64,000 nt of DNA from Basipetospora chlamydospora (GCA_001599675.1 BCHP01000005.1:798095-862094), one strand, 5' to 3'; shown: positions 11,091-23,199, numbered from the stretch's first letter. Numbers and translations are program-made. The notes: generated by a model not told the origin, from the letters alone.

Positions 11091-12324
11091 CGGGGGGACT
11101 TGTAGCGACGGAGTCGGACGCCGTAGCCGGCTATCATATTAAGATGCTGACTCGAGTGCGAAGAGAGTGCGTCAAATACTCCCGGGGGGCTGTAAGGATT
11201 AATTATTTGGGACCAAGAAAGTGCTGTAAAGATATTTAAAGACTGGGCAAAATATCAAGTGGAGATTTTATGGGGATTCAAGTTCACCAGCGCGCCGGTC
11301 CCCGTTCCGAGTCGAGAAACACGAGGAGGGGATCTTGGCTACACTGCAGCATATTCTTGTCTCATTGACACAGCAGCGCTGAGGTCCATCCACTTCGCAT
11401 GCAGCAGGGGCATGCGGCAGGAGGGGCACGTGTGCAGGTGAGGGTGGATGGACAATTACGAACCGGTTTCGCCTTTCGGGAGAGATGGGGGAGATCAACG
11501 GCAGGTGATGAAAAGGGACTCCGGGACATTGATGAAGAAGGAAGCGCGAGAAGGTATGAGATGTTACGAGGGAGCTTGGAGGAGCTCGAAGGAGCCTGAA
11601 GGGAGATCTTGAAGCCGGAGGGAGAATGGAGATGGAGATGGGGAAGGGATAAATCAAGGGTCAAGCGAAGGGTCATTCATTGATTGATGACGTCGGTCGG
11701 ATTCGCCCTGAAGCTGAACCCCCACCAGCCAGGTCCAACTGGACACTTCGTCGGAAGTTGTAGAAACAGGGGAGCGACGGTAATGAGGGTTACCTTCACA
11801 GCTTGGCCATCAATCCATCGATGTAGACCGATGATGATGATGTTGACCTTGGTATTAAGTTGGTTGTGGTTGTGGTTGTGGTTGTGGTGATGGTTATGGT
11901 AAATGGTTAATGGTTATTTGGTGGAAGACTGGCTGATGCGTGCCAGAAATCGTGGTGGGTGTTTATCTCCTGGCGATGCTACGCCTTAACTCCGACAGGC
12001 CCCTTCCCTCATTCTCTCATCTCATTCCTCATTCTCATCAATCTCAATCTCAATCTCCACAGAAGAACAACTTCCAACTTCATCTCGCGAAACCACCACC
12101 ACACGCCCACACGACACGACATCGTGAAATCGGACCTCGACAGTCAAAATTGGAAACCCGCATCTCGGCCATGTTCCAAGGTTGAATGCTGGTGCTGGTG
12201 CTGATGCCGATGCCTGGTGCGCTATGAACCGGCTCACTGTTATCATGATCTCGAATGCCCCGATTGAGCCTCCGCCTTCGATTCCCCAATCGCGTCTCCG
12301 CCTCTCTTGAAAGGGTCTCTCGAT
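11091..12324. other. Divergent intergenic region, TOK1 / hydrolase-fold gene
   Basis: This is a 1.2-kb bidirectional promoter region. It holds a GGTTGT hexamer repeat at 11862-11889, ATG trinucleotide runs just before it, and CTCATT/CAATCT-type pyrimidine-rich repeats at about 12005-12060 leading to the hydrolase gene. No further gene is seen. Confidence 0.6.
11862..11889 (+). repeat. GGTTGT short tandem repeat
   Basis: Four perfect tandem copies of GGTTGT followed by a partial unit, in the divergent promoter region upstream of TOK1 and the hydrolase-fold gene. Confidence 0.9.
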
Positions 12325-13797
12325 ATGAGATGGCCTCCGAGCCTACTCCTGCGCGTTATCCCGACTCGACCAACTCGGATACAGGTAGCCCTTAGATATC
12401 GCTGCTCTCCAGGACCAAGACCAAGACGCCTCGGTACACTCACCAACTACCATGTCGCTGAGACCCCTTGCGGCTCCGCCGGCTCCGTCGCCATCTCGTA
12501 CGTCCCGATATCTCACTCTAATACTTCAAAATTCCACGTCCGTCACTAATACCCCGCTAGGCTCTTCAACATCACCACCCGAGACACCACCACCCCGCTC
12601 GTCATCTACATCCCCCCATTCCCCTCCCCCACACCCTCCATAACCTCCATCCCCTACCTCCTACGCCCCTACCCAACAGCCATAATCCACTACCGCTGGT
12701 CGCCCTCCCCCGACCCCTCCCCGTCCCCTTCCTCGCCGCCACCGGCCCCGCCCCGCCTCACGGAAGATGGCCTCCCGGCCCCCTGGCTCCACTGGCCGAC
12801 CCCCGTGCATGACGTGGCCTACGCCTACGCCTGGATAGCCGAGAACCTCTGCCCGCCGGGCATCTCCCGCCGGCCCATCCTCGTGCTCTCCTCGCACCTG
12901 GGCGCCAGCCTCGCCACCTCGCTCGCCCTCACCGAGGCCCACCCGCACAAGCCCTTTGCCGTGCGCGGCGCCGCGTTGTTCAATGGCGTGTACAACTGGA
13001 CCATGTTCCTGCCCGACCACCGCGCCCACCGCCGGGCCCCCTCCTCTCGAGGCACCAAGGCGAAGAAGCTTTCTAGGGCCGCAGTAGCGCCGGGAGATGA
13101 TGGCGATGGGGCAGAGGGAGGGGAGGACTGGGAGGCGCGGTGTCAAGGGTGCCAGATGATGGGCACCCTGGGGAGGAATATGCCGAGGTTCTTCCTGCAG
13201 CCCGTGAATCTGTTCGATGCCTTTGCGAGCCCCGCCCTCATGTTCCAGACCCCTGGGATGGATGTCCCCCAATCTTTCACCCAGAGCGAAGAACTCTCCT
13301 CGCAGATCGACTGGCTCGCCTCCCTATCCTCCTCCTCCCCCGCCTCCCCGTCACCCGCAAATGATAGCTCAGACGACAACGGATCCCAGCACCCCCAGAT
13401 GCCCAAACCGCCCACACCCACCCCACCCCGCCGCTCCCCGCTCATCTTTCCCCCCCGCTCCTCCACCCTCAAGATCCCCGAGACGCTCCTCCTCTACACG
13501 CGCCCCCCGCCGCAGCTCACCAAGTCCGGCAGGGTGGGCGCGCGGGCCCGGAAGCCGCGCGGCAACACCTTCGAGACGCAGGCCCAGGAGATGGCCGCCC
13601 TGATGCGGAGGAGCGTCGAGAAGCTCGAGGTGAAGGAGAGGAGGCTGTGGGACGACGAGTGTGATGACTCCGGGGAGGTGGCGGAGCGGAGGGTCGGGCT
13701 GCACGAGGTGGGGGTGGGTGACCCCGGGGATGGGGGGATGACTGCGGAGGGGACGGAGGTGGTGTCGAGGTGGTTGGAGGACAAGTTCGGCTTCTAG
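12325..13797 (+). CDS. Fungal alpha/beta-hydrolase-fold protein without a canonical nucleophile elbow
   Basis: There are two exons, 12325-12497 and 12561-13797, with a 63-bp intron (donor GTACGT, acceptor GCTAG); splicing gives AISLFNITTRD in frame and 469 residues. The N-terminus is Arg/Leu/Pro-rich and could target mitochondria. The body shows a hydrolase-like core: strand LVIYIPPFP, then IIHYRWSP, then DVAYAYAWIAENL, then LVLSSHLGASLATSLAL at about residues 165-181, where an esterase would carry GxSxG. Here the elbow reads SHLGAS, so the catalytic Ser motif is not recognisable. NGVYNWTMFLPDH and FFLQPVNLFDAFASP blocks follow, then a low-complexity Ser/Pro stretch and a charged C-terminal tail. 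From memory, this is a conserved family of unknown function in filamentous fungi. It converges on ceramidase with 218 bp between stops. Confidence 0.8.
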
Positions 13798-14015
13798 CCG
13801 AGGGCGAGCACATACTGGGATTTCTTTTCCCTACATGATGATATCATAGACGCGGAGAGGAGCTCCTAGTAGACTTGGATATCTTCTGCGCCTGTATTAA
13901 TGTTTACTTATTAACGTCCCCCTCTAGTAGCTACCGTTAGAGGTACCGAATAGCGTATGCACACCACATTACTCAAACCCTCCGGAGTCCAACTTCTTAG
14001 AACCTCCACCTGTCC

Positions 14016-16581
14016 TCAAGACAACATAAAGCTGTCACTGACGCCCTCGAACGCAGACACCCCGCCAAATAGCTTCTTCGAATCCCCAAAGTACCTAAAC
14101 CTGTACTCCCCAGCGTCTACCCCCTTGCCCCCCTTATCCTCCGCCGTGTCCCACTCGATCACGACCTCGCTCGTCCCCAGCAGCCAGTCCTTCCTCTTCC
14201 ACGCGTACGTCAGGAACCAGTCCTTGTCGCTCCGCACCCGGGCCCACTTCCCGTCCGCGCCCTTCCTCTCCACCGACGCGTACGTCCCCTCGAGCCGCAG
14301 GTTGTTCCGCGGGTTGGCGCCCACGAAGACCGCCCGCGCCAGGGACCCGCGGGCCATCTTCTTCTGCGGCTGCGCCGTGCACTGCCCGAATTTCTTGCCA
14401 ATCGCCGGGTTGTCCTGCACTACCCCGGGGATGAAGGAGAAGGAGGCCTTGCGGTTGTCCGGCGGGGTGGGGCCCGGCGGCGGGCGGGAGGAGGAGTCTG
14501 GGGAGAGGTAGTGGGCGTTGGAGACGGTCAGGTTGATGTAGGCGGCGAGGGTGTGTTGGCCGAAGAGCGTTGATGCGCCTTCGTAGCGCTGGACGCTGTA
14601 CTCTTCCTCGGTGACGGTGTAGTGCTGCGACCCGTGTTAGTGTTCCTCATTTGTCTCATCCATAGAACGGGCTCAAGGTCGCAAAAGAGGATGTGGAAAG
14701 GAAAATACTCACCGAGTACGTGTTTGCCGGTCCCCCAATCACCACGGAGACATCCTCCCCGAGAATCTCCTTCATCTCCTTACCCACGGCGTCCCTCCAC
14801 CTCCGGCCCGCCATGGTCGAGACCTCGCTCGAGCTCACGATGATGACAAACTGCCCCACCCGCAGCATTTGTACGTCCACGATATTGGGCGACCACGCGT
14901 AGGGGAGGTCCATCTCGCCCACGTCTAGAAGCACCGGCTTGGGCTGCTGGCACTCCTTCTGGCGCTTGGTAGGGTGGCGCAGTAGGCTCTTCACGACGGC
15001 CCAAATGGGGTTGGCGTCGGGCTTGCCCGAGTCGCCTTGAGTGAAATCGAACATGCCGGGACCGTCGGTGGTTCCCGCGGCAAAGGAATAGCCAAGCGCG
15101 GCGGGGCAGGTCATGGCAGTCTTGCCGTTGGGGAGGACAAACTTGGAGAAGGCCATGTTATGGAAGATGTGGAAGGACTTCACAGAGGGACCCCTGACTG
15201 GCGTGGTGTTGTCGTTGTCCTGTATAACCCCGTTAGCTTTGAGTCGTTGGCAATACCTTGCTCCCTAGATCCTCTTAAGAACCGAGAAGGGGTAAAGTAG
15301 GCCTTCTTACCAAGATGGACATGGCACCACTGTACTGCCTCCTCCCAATCTCGAAGCAACTCGACACCCCAGCATCAACCTTTTGGAATTCCGGCCCCCT
15401 GCCCCTGCACGACTGCGACTTCCCATCCGCACAAGTGCTGTTCTCGAAGCTACACATATCGCCCGATCCATCATCGCACCACGCGCCTAGCACATTCGGC
15501 GTCGTGTCCGCCACCGTCCCCTGACTGAAGCCCGCAACGAAACCCGGGGCCACCACGTCCGACTTGCCCTCCATCTCCCGCTCGAGGAGCCACGCTGCGA
15601 CGCCCTTGTTGTCTCCCGCCACGTGCGTGCTGTTCTGCAGCAGGGAGGTGCCGTGAACGGCGTACCAGGTCAGCACGCCCATGGTCTTGGCGTCGGATGC
15701 GCGGCGGAAGCGGAGGAGCGTCATTGTGGTGTCCGTCTCCGAGGTATAGCGCTGACGCTCGGACTCGGGGTTATGGAGGTAGGCCCATAGGCTGCGGTTT
15801 ATGGCACCGTCGAGGATCTCCGTCGTACCGATGTCGAGATAGCCCTGATCACATCCTCTCTATTAGCTACTCTTACATCAGTGATATATAAAAGGGTTAC
15901 CATGTCAGCTAAGAAGTTGGATATTACCTCAGTCAAGGACTCGTGGGCCCTCTTGATAGACAGCACGGCGCCGCCAACGATGGCCTGGTAGCTCTGCTTG
16001 TCGAAGCCCAAGCTCGTGATCTGCGGGAGTAGATAATTCCACCACGCACCGGGACCGGCATGGCTATGCGTCCCGGTAACAGCTATATTATCCCCGGTGT
16101 ATGGATTGTACTCATTCCCGAGCCCCCTGAGCCCCTCCAGTATCCCGTTCCGTACCGCCGTGTCCCCGGCCGCCGTATCGAGCACGAGGTAAACGAACCG
16201 GTCCGCCGGGTCCGCGACGCTGCCAACGACGAAAGCCCTGCTGTATAGCCTCTGGCGGAGGCCCGTGCCGACCTGTTCGGCGTCGGCATAGCCGGCGAAG
16301 TTGATCTCGACGACCGGGCCGGTGATGTCGCCTTTGCCGACACCGAGGAGGTACTTATCCCCGGAAAGGGCGGCGCGAGTTTTGGACTTTAGGGAGCCTG
16401 CGTCGCGGAGGGAGGAGCGGGTTCCGGCGCCGGCGAGGTTGGGGTCGGCAGTGGGATTTTTGGTGGAAAGGAAGGATAGGAGGGCGAGGAGGACGATGGT
16501 AGCAGCGGAGAAGAGGGCAAGGAGCGGGCGGCTGCGGGGCCACCGCCGGGGCGGGTCAGCGTGTAAGTGACCGGGGCCCAT
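14016..16581 (-). CDS. Neutral/alkaline ceramidase
   Basis: This enzyme hydrolyses ceramide to sphingoid base and fatty acid, probably secreted or membrane-anchored. Exons are 16581-15928, 15844-15311, 15219-14713 and 14624-14016; the introns (83, 91 and 88 bp) all fall between codons (767 residues). A hydrophobic anchor or uncleaved signal lies at about residues 18-40. The catalytic domain opens at YLLGVGKGDITGP and includes the zinc-binding block THSHAGPG (His172, His174) and TWYAVHGTSL. The nucleophile region reads VADTTPN (about residues 329-335), with Thr where bacterial and animal enzymes have Ser in GDVSPN. The C-terminal immunoglobulin-like domain ends with WFLTYAWKRKDW and YRFRYFGDSKKLFGG, typical of the family. 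Length is normal for the family and no break is seen. Identity is secure. Confidence 0.93.
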
Positions 16582-18701
16582 GTTGTAGTATGGCTAGTTC
16601 CGGACTTGGTGAGGCTATGAGGCGCTTTGGGCGACGCCGAGATGGGTCTTGGTCTGAACAGAAGCAAAGTCGTGTAAGCTGGAGGACGGCGATGGAGGGG
16701 CGGGGGGGAGGCCGAAGCTGGAGTTATAGATACAAGAAAGTACCGATAGTTCGCACCTTCCGTTCGCAGGAGGGACCACCCGATACTCACCCACCAGGAT
16801 CGCTACCAAGTCAAGACCACGACACTTTTCTTGGGTTGTCTCGCTGCTGTTTCTACAAGTGCTCGTATCGGTGTAACATCAAGGTCGCGTGGGCTAGCAC
16901 GTCCACGTCTGAAGGCAGAAGAGGCATGTATGAATGCCCTACACACCCGTTCCGATATCCCAAGATGGCCAAGCCGACCCGGGGTGAGTATATACTCCGT
17001 GGGCGTAGCAGCACCGGAGAGGGAATGGACCTTGATCTTGCTTTTCTGGGCTTGGAGTGGCGTTCTTCCGGCTTGGTGCAGGAAGGATCGAAAGTGAATG
17101 AGATCGGCGGTCCTATGCCGAAAGGAGGATGGACGTGATGGGCATTGGCATGGAGAGATCAGGGACGTGATCACTGCCTCCTCCGAACTATGTATATACC
17201 CCAAGAACCACATCACGGAGTCATTGGAGTCAGGGGGCACAAGAGGCCTTCTTCACCACCCATGCTTCTTCACCTACTTCGTATGCCCTGTTCCTCCTCG
17301 TAAAGGAGGCCCTCCTTCAGCTCCGATCACAAGACGACAAGTCTCGAGTCTTCTATGTACACCAATCTCGCTGATGGGCCAATCTCGTCCGCCGACCTGC
17401 AGATGCCACCGGCACCGTGGGGTGCGCTAAGATCGGGGTGGACGGAGGGGAGAGCGGAGGGTGGCCAGCACACCCAATCACGTACTCACCTCCCCCAAGC
17501 CACCAGGCAAAAGTGTTCCTTGTTCCTCCCGACGGGCCCAGTACCAGTGAGGGATAGGCCAGGAACGCGACGAACCACATCGTCCATGGCCTTCTCCGTT
17601 GACCTATGAAGACGTCACCTCGAGCGACTCAATTTCGATGAAAAGCCCATCCCATCCCATCTCATCCCTTTTCAGCGTCGCCCCCCAAGATGGGAAGGAG
17701 TGGAGTGTGGAGAGCGGGAGATGGATGATGAAGATCCCGGGCGCACAGGGTAACGTCGGCACAAGAGTCCCACCAGAGGAAAGCCGGGAATTGAAGCTGG
17801 AGAAAGGTTGGGCGTGGGTTGCACTCCTTTGCTCGTCTCTCAATAATTTACCGGCCATGCATTCACATACATACATGTACTCGTATGCTCGGCAAGATCT
17901 GGATGCATGGCTGCCCTCTTTGGCTGGGTGAGGGTGCGGGGCGGGTGATGTCGTTACGTCACAAGTCGCTCTCTACGGAGGGTGAGTGTGGGAGAAAAGG
18001 GTCAGATGAAGCTGTGGGTGGTTGCATCGAATCGGCATCCGCGCTGCAGTACGTGAGTACGAGTAGAAAGGGCAGTCCTGGTCTTCCTATCGGTGCAGCA
18101 TTGTTGTGGGCGGAAAATGGGGTTCAGTTGCCCAGCTGGTGCGCGCAACATGTACGGAGTATTAGCCCATGTTGGCTGTGCAGCACGATGGCGTCGAAGT
18201 ACGATTTGCCAGGGGTCGAATCCCTTCATCTTGAATGTGGAGGGACAACGACTGGGCGTCAACCCATCTACCCAAGTCAAAAAAGGCGATCTTCATTTCC
18301 AGAGCCTAAACACTCGTACAGAGTATGTCAGCCTCAAGCCCTCAGCTATTCTCTGTTCAGGAGCCATTAAAAAAGAATTGATTGGTGAATACCCTTTATT
18401 AGAATCCCTGTGTACCCGTTCGGAGTATTTGAACGGTCCGTACGAAGTACTCCGTACTATTAAGTCGTGCCAGTGCCAGTACGATCGATTGGGTCGGGGC
18501 TTTCCCATCTGGCCCCCTTCACTTCTCCCCAGGAATAAGTATCGTCCCAGAACGGCAAGTCAAACGAGATCCCTCATCCCATTCCTCTCCCGAGCACACT
18601 CCGCTCATCAGATGTCAACACTGACGGCCCTCGATTCCTCAGTCTCTTCCAGAGCCCCAACCCCGACCCCGTCCCCGACCCCGCCATTCCCTTTCCTCAA
18701 C
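16582..18701. other. Gene-poor intergenic region
   Basis: About 2.1 kb between the ceramidase start and the 3' end of the small membrane-protein gene. Short open frames occur on both strands but none has family features or credible splice structure. The block holds two copies of the palindromic 9-mer (18153-18161 as TACGGAGTA; 18448-18456 as TACTCCGTA) and several TACTCGTA/TACGAGTA variants. The ceramidase promoter should lie at the left end. Confidence 0.55.
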
Positions 18702-19016
18702 TCAGTTCTTGTCCTCCCCCTTCACAGCCGCCCAAAAACTAGGCGCGTACTCGTAATACAGGACCACATCCGCGGCAGCCAGCGCGAGCGCCCCGCCGAC
18801 GACGTACGGCCTCGTCTTCTTGTCCCGCCACATCCTCGCCAGGACCCACCCGCCGGGCGCGCTCTGGCTCTCGCTCGCCCCGGCCGCGAGCCGGCGCGCC
18901 GAGGTGGAGAGCGTGTTGGCGGGGGCGGCTTGGCGGGCGAGGTGCGCGGGCGTGGCTACCGGGGCGGCCCGGCGGAGGGCGGCGGTGAGGATTTGCGTGG
19001 GGAGCTTGGTCGCCAT
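18702..19016 (-). CDS. Small probable mitochondrial membrane protein of unknown function (104 aa)
   Basis: This is a single-exon frame of 104 residues starting MATKLPTQILTAALRRAA. The first 45 residues are rich in Arg, Ala, Ser and Thr and nearly free of acidic residues, which fits a mitochondrial presequence. A basic WRDKKTRPY segment and one hydrophobic helix (VVGGALALAAADVVLYYEY) follow, then a short tail ending KGEDKN. I do not recognise a named family. The layout resembles small inner-membrane accessory proteins, but that is inference. The start was chosen at the Met preceding the presequence; an in-frame Met 17 codons upstream lacks that character. The gene lies downstream of the Srs2-like helicase on the same strand. 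Confidence 0.7.
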   Translation of the reverse strand: MATKLPTQILTAALRRAAPVATPAHLARQAAPANTLSTSARRLAAGASESQSAPGGWVLARMWRDKKTRPYVVGGALALAAADVVLYYEYAPSFWAAVKGEDKN

Positions 19017-19624
19017 GGTTGATGATGCTGTGTGCGGTTTTGGTCGATGGGTGGTAATGTATGGCAATGCGGTCTTTTGTCGCTCGTGAATTGTGTTTTA
19101 ATGTGTCGCCATTCGATAGGTGTAATGTGCAGATAGTGACGATGGTAGGATGGAAGTGATGGATGATACTGGTGATACTGGTGATTGTATTGTAAGTTCT
19201 TGCTTCAAGTCAAACACCACAATCAAGGAAAATCCGACTTCTTAAATATCCCTCTTCATAACGGCTCGGGAGAGAGGCATCTTGATGCTCAATCCAGATG
19301 ATCCTGACTCTCTCCTTACGTGGATAACGCTGAGAGACAGCGTTGTGTCCGAAAAGGGTAATGCCAAGCAGCCCCGGTAGCAGTAAGCCCAACATCACCG
19401 GTGGAGACCATAACGCAAAACATAACGCGCGCGCCCCGGGACACGGGATCCGTTCGACTCCGAACTTCCGGGCGGGACCTCACTCGACATGTCTATCTCA
19501 TTCAATTCTATGTATCGATATCAATCCTAATCATACATGGGGTATATATTAGATTAAGGTGATGTGGTGGTGCCAATGCTCATCGGTCCTCGACGCCATT
19601 GTAACTATCAAAAGACGTCGTCCA
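19017..19624. other. Intergenic region
   Basis: About 600 bp between the small membrane-protein start and the 3' end of the helicase gene. I see no gene or strong repeat; it probably holds the promoter of the former and the 3' UTR of the latter. Confidence 0.5.
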
Positions 19625-22600
19625 TCACTGCCGCGCCAGGTTCCCGTTTCGATTCACCGTCAGCGGCTTGAACGGCTTCGCCAGCCTCTGCATCGGCGTG
19701 ATTCCCTCCCTCCCCAGCCCCTGCGGCCTCACCACCCCAGCACCAACCCCGATCCTCCCGCCCATCGTCGTGGCATGGAAGCTCGCCGGAGGCCGACTAA
19801 TCACCCTCACACTCCCCATAAACTGCACCTCGTCATCGTCATCACCATTGGCGGCCTTAACCACGGGCTTCTTTGGCTGTGGCGTCGGCGGCCTGGGCGG
19901 CGAGCTCGAGAACCCGGGGTACCTTGCAGTCTTCGCCTCCCGCTCCTGCGGCGGCGGCGTTGTTGCCCTGGACCCCTCTCCGGCCCCGGGCTTCATCCAG
20001 CTCGGCTGGCGGTCGTCCTGCCTGCGCGCGTGGACCCGCCTCTTGACGTCCTGGAGGCCGCGCTGCGTCATCTCCTTGATGACCGACTGCGGGAGCGCCT
20101 GGTTGAAGCACATGCCCACCTGCGCCGCGTAGACCTTCCTCTCGGGGGCGTGCGGCCCTTCTGGCGCCGGCGCGGCTACCGCTGGCCGCTTGGTTCCTAC
20201 GGCACTACTTGTAGCGGCGGATGGAGGACGGACGTGGAAGTGGGAGAGCGTCGTCTGGTTCGCGGGTCTCTTCGAGCGAATATTATGCTGCGCAGTCCCG
20301 CCCCTGCCCCTGTCCGCCCTCCCACCCCTTGCACTCGGCGCCCGTGGCGCAGCAGCCGAAGCCGCCAAGGCTTTTGCCTCGGCCACCACCTGCGCCGCCC
20401 GGTGGGCCCCGGCCGTGGTAAAGCCAGGCAGCGCCTGTGGAACAGTAAAGTTGGACGACAGCTCCATCGTCGTGGCGTACTCCTTCTGCCACGGCATCTG
20501 GTTCTCCTCGTGCCCGGTGGGATCCTGCCCCGACCACACCCTCCTCCTCTTCTGCGCCGGGCCCCCCTGATGGGACCCCTCGTCAGGCCCAGCCCGCGAA
20601 CCCTTTGGCTTTTTGAATCCCGCGGGGAACTCGGGGTGCCTATCGTCCTCTATCGAAAACATCTCCGGCAAGCCCGCGTAAATCTCCGTCATCGACGGCG
20701 CCTTGCGCCTCAGTATCCTAGCCATGGCCTCCACGGTCGGGTGGTCGAACGTCGGCCCCTGCGTAGAGAAGCTCTTGAGGATCGCGTCCGGGATGAACTC
20801 AGTCCTCTCCACCTCCTCACCGCGACCCGAGTACCACGGCAAGCTGAGATACAGTAGGGCCTGCGCCCTCGTCATGGCGACGTATAGGAGCCGCCGCTCC
20901 TCGTCATTGTCCTCTGCCCTGCTGTGCGGCAGCGAGCCGTTGTACACGGCCGGCACGAAGACCACGGGCCACTCTAGGCCCTTCGCCGCGTGGATCGTCG
21001 AGATTGTCACCGTGGGCTTCTTCTCGCCGTCCTCGCCCTTGGCCGTCTGCGCGTCCGTCGCCAGGGCCACGTTGCTCAGAAACTTGCCCAGAACGGCCGT
21101 ATCGGCGCTCTGCTCCACGCCCTCGACTTCCGGGAGCCGCTCGTCGTCAGCGTCCAGCTCGCGCACGAAGTCGCCCGCCAGCGTGACGAACTCATCCAAG
21201 TTGGCGATCCGCCCCTCGTGATCGTCCGGGTGCGCCTCCATGATGTGGCCCTTGAGATCGAGCTGCTCAATCACCTCCTCAATCATGTCCACGAGACCCA
21301 GCCCGGGGTCGTCCGCCGTGGCACGGTTCACCCGGTGCTGCAGCCCGCACACCAGCCTGACTAGACTCGCGGTGAGCCTCTGCTCCTGTGGCTTGGTGAG
21401 CTTGGTCTCGAGTCTGTGCTGACCCCGGACGTGGGAGAGGAGCATGCCCCAGAGGCTCTTCTTAGCTGTCTCGGCCTCCTCGAGGAGTTTCTTGACCGTC
21501 GCCGGGCCGATGCCACGCTTGGGCGTGTTTATTATCCTGACAAGCGGGTCGTTGTTGTCGGGCTGGAAGATCACCCTCAGGTAGTCGAGGAGGATTTTGA
21601 TTTCCTGCCGCTCGTAAAACTTGAGACCGCCTGTAATCGTAGAGATGTTCAGTAAACCGGTAGCTCTGGCCGATTCGGGGCATGGCCCCATGCCCTCGAG
21701 CGGTGCGTGTCGCAGCGCAAGTACTTACCAACCATGCGATAAGATACTCCCTCCTTACCGAGGGCCGCTTCGACGTGCCTAGACAGATACGCGGAGCGCA
21801 GCAGGATAGCAAAGTCATCTTGATTCAGCATCCCCCCGGACATGGCCATCGTCCGCCGTATCTCCTCGACAATCCACTCCCCCTCCTTGCTCGCATCGAA
21901 TAAGGTCCGCATAACGGGCGGTGTTCCCTTAGTATGAGTGGGCCTCAGTATCTTCTCGTACCGCGACTTGTCCTGCTGAATCACCTTAAGAGACGCGTCT
22001 AGGATAGTCTGCGATGAGCGATAATTCTCCTCCAGCGACACCTCGGCGGTGCCCGGGAACTCGGCCAGCAGCCGGCGGAGGTTCCTAATCTCCGCGGACC
22101 GCCAGCCGTAGATGCTCTGGTCCGGGTCGCCCACGACGGTGATCCTGCCCCGGGCACTCGCGAGGAGCTTCATGAGCTCGTACTGGATCCCATTGGTGTC
22201 CTGGTACTCGTCGATGAGCACGGCCTGCACGTTCTTCACGCACGTAGGAAACCGCCGAAGCAGCTCCACGCCCTTGACGAGCAGGTCGTCGTAGTCGAGC
22301 AGGTTGGAGCGCTCCAGGTGGTCCTGGTAGGCGTCGTAGACCCTCTGGTAGTCCGGCCTAGATGACTGTTTCCTCGTCCCCGCCTCCTCCGGCCCGTCCA
22401 TCTCCACGCGTACTTTCTTCTTGCTTATCCAGCTCTTGAGGGCCGCGGGGTCGCACGAGAGGGCGTCGAACCTCTTGATGATGCGGGTGATGATGGCCCT
22501 CGAGTCGCTGTCGTCAGCGATGGCGAACTTGTTGCTCAGCCCGATCCGGCTCCCATAGGCGCGGAGATACCGCACGGCAATGCTGTGGAACGTGCCCAGC

Positions 22601-22878
22601 ACGACGCTCTTGGCGACCTCGTCGCCAAGGGCCTTGCTTATGCGCTCCTTCATCTCGCGCGACGCCTTGACGGTGAAGGTGGCGACGACGACGGTGGAGG
22701 GGTGATAGCCGGCATGTTGGATCAGCCAGGCCACGCGGGTCGTGAGGGTGTGGGTCTTGCCGCTCCCGGGGCCGGCGAGGATGGCGACGGTGTCGGTGCT
22801 GGATGTGACGGCTCGCTTCTGGGCAGAATTGAGGTTTTTGAGGAGGGGATGGTCCGGGATGTCGCCGGAGTCGGCCAT
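19625..22878 (-). CDS. SRS2: Srs2-like UvrD/PcrA-family 3'-5' DNA helicase
   Basis: This superfamily 1A helicase is expected to act in the nucleus by removing Rad51 filaments and limiting recombination (family knowledge). Exons are 22878-21729 and 21630-19625, with a 99-bp intron (donor GTAAGT, acceptor TACAG) that rebuilds MVGGLKFYERQEIK; 1,051 residues. Motif I is GPGSGKT at residues 36-42, motif II is DEYQDT at about 223-228, motif III is GDPDQSIYGWR, motif IV is EENYRSSQ, motif V is STIHAAKGLEWPVVF and motif VI is YVAMTRAQ. The C-terminal 400 residues are disordered and basic, including a GFTTAGAHRAAQ block. UvrD-family relatives in fungi are few, and length and tail favour Srs2. The start at 22878 lies just before the conserved LNSAQKRAV helix. 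Confidence 0.92.
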
Positions 22879-23172
22879 TATGGTTGCGCTACAACAGACT
22901 CTTTTGCGTCCCGGTCTGTCCCCTTGCACTGTTGTGTCGCTCAAGTGATCATTGGGTTCCCGGTTGAGCCAGTCGCTGGATGCAGATGGTCTTGGAACTC
23001 GAGTACTTATCTTGAGACGCGACAACTTCACTGTCTAGACGCGTCTCAGCTCACTCGCCAGCTAGAAGAGTGGAGCTTGCCAGATACGGAACCTGCCGTA
23101 CATAGCAGCATAGCTGTCTCAAGTGGTCCAAGCTTTCGCTCGGTTCGACAGACTCCGTACAGTGTACAAAAG

Positions 23173-23199
23173 TACTCCGTACTCAGTCCGTACGGAGTA
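23173..23199. repeat. Inverted repeat of the 9-mer family (10-bp arms, 7-nt loop)
   Basis: The arms TACTCCGTAC (23173-23182) and GTACGGAGTA (23190-23199) are perfectly complementary around a 7-nt loop. This is the tightest hairpin of the family in the window. Confidence 0.9.

Noticed and set aside
12254..12324. Earlier ATG at 12254 as the hydrolase-gene start
   Set aside because: It is in another frame and needs an intron of about 28 nt to reach the conserved GTLTNYHV segment; the ATG at 12325 reads straight into it.
18190..18240. tRNA-like GGGTCGAATCCC near 18217
   Set aside because: The T-arm stem does not pair properly and no acceptor, D or anticodon arm can be drawn around it.
19559..20857. 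Open frame of about 430 codons on the plus strand over the helicase 3' half
   Set aside because: Arg/Pro/His-rich complement of the helicase tail; no independent support.
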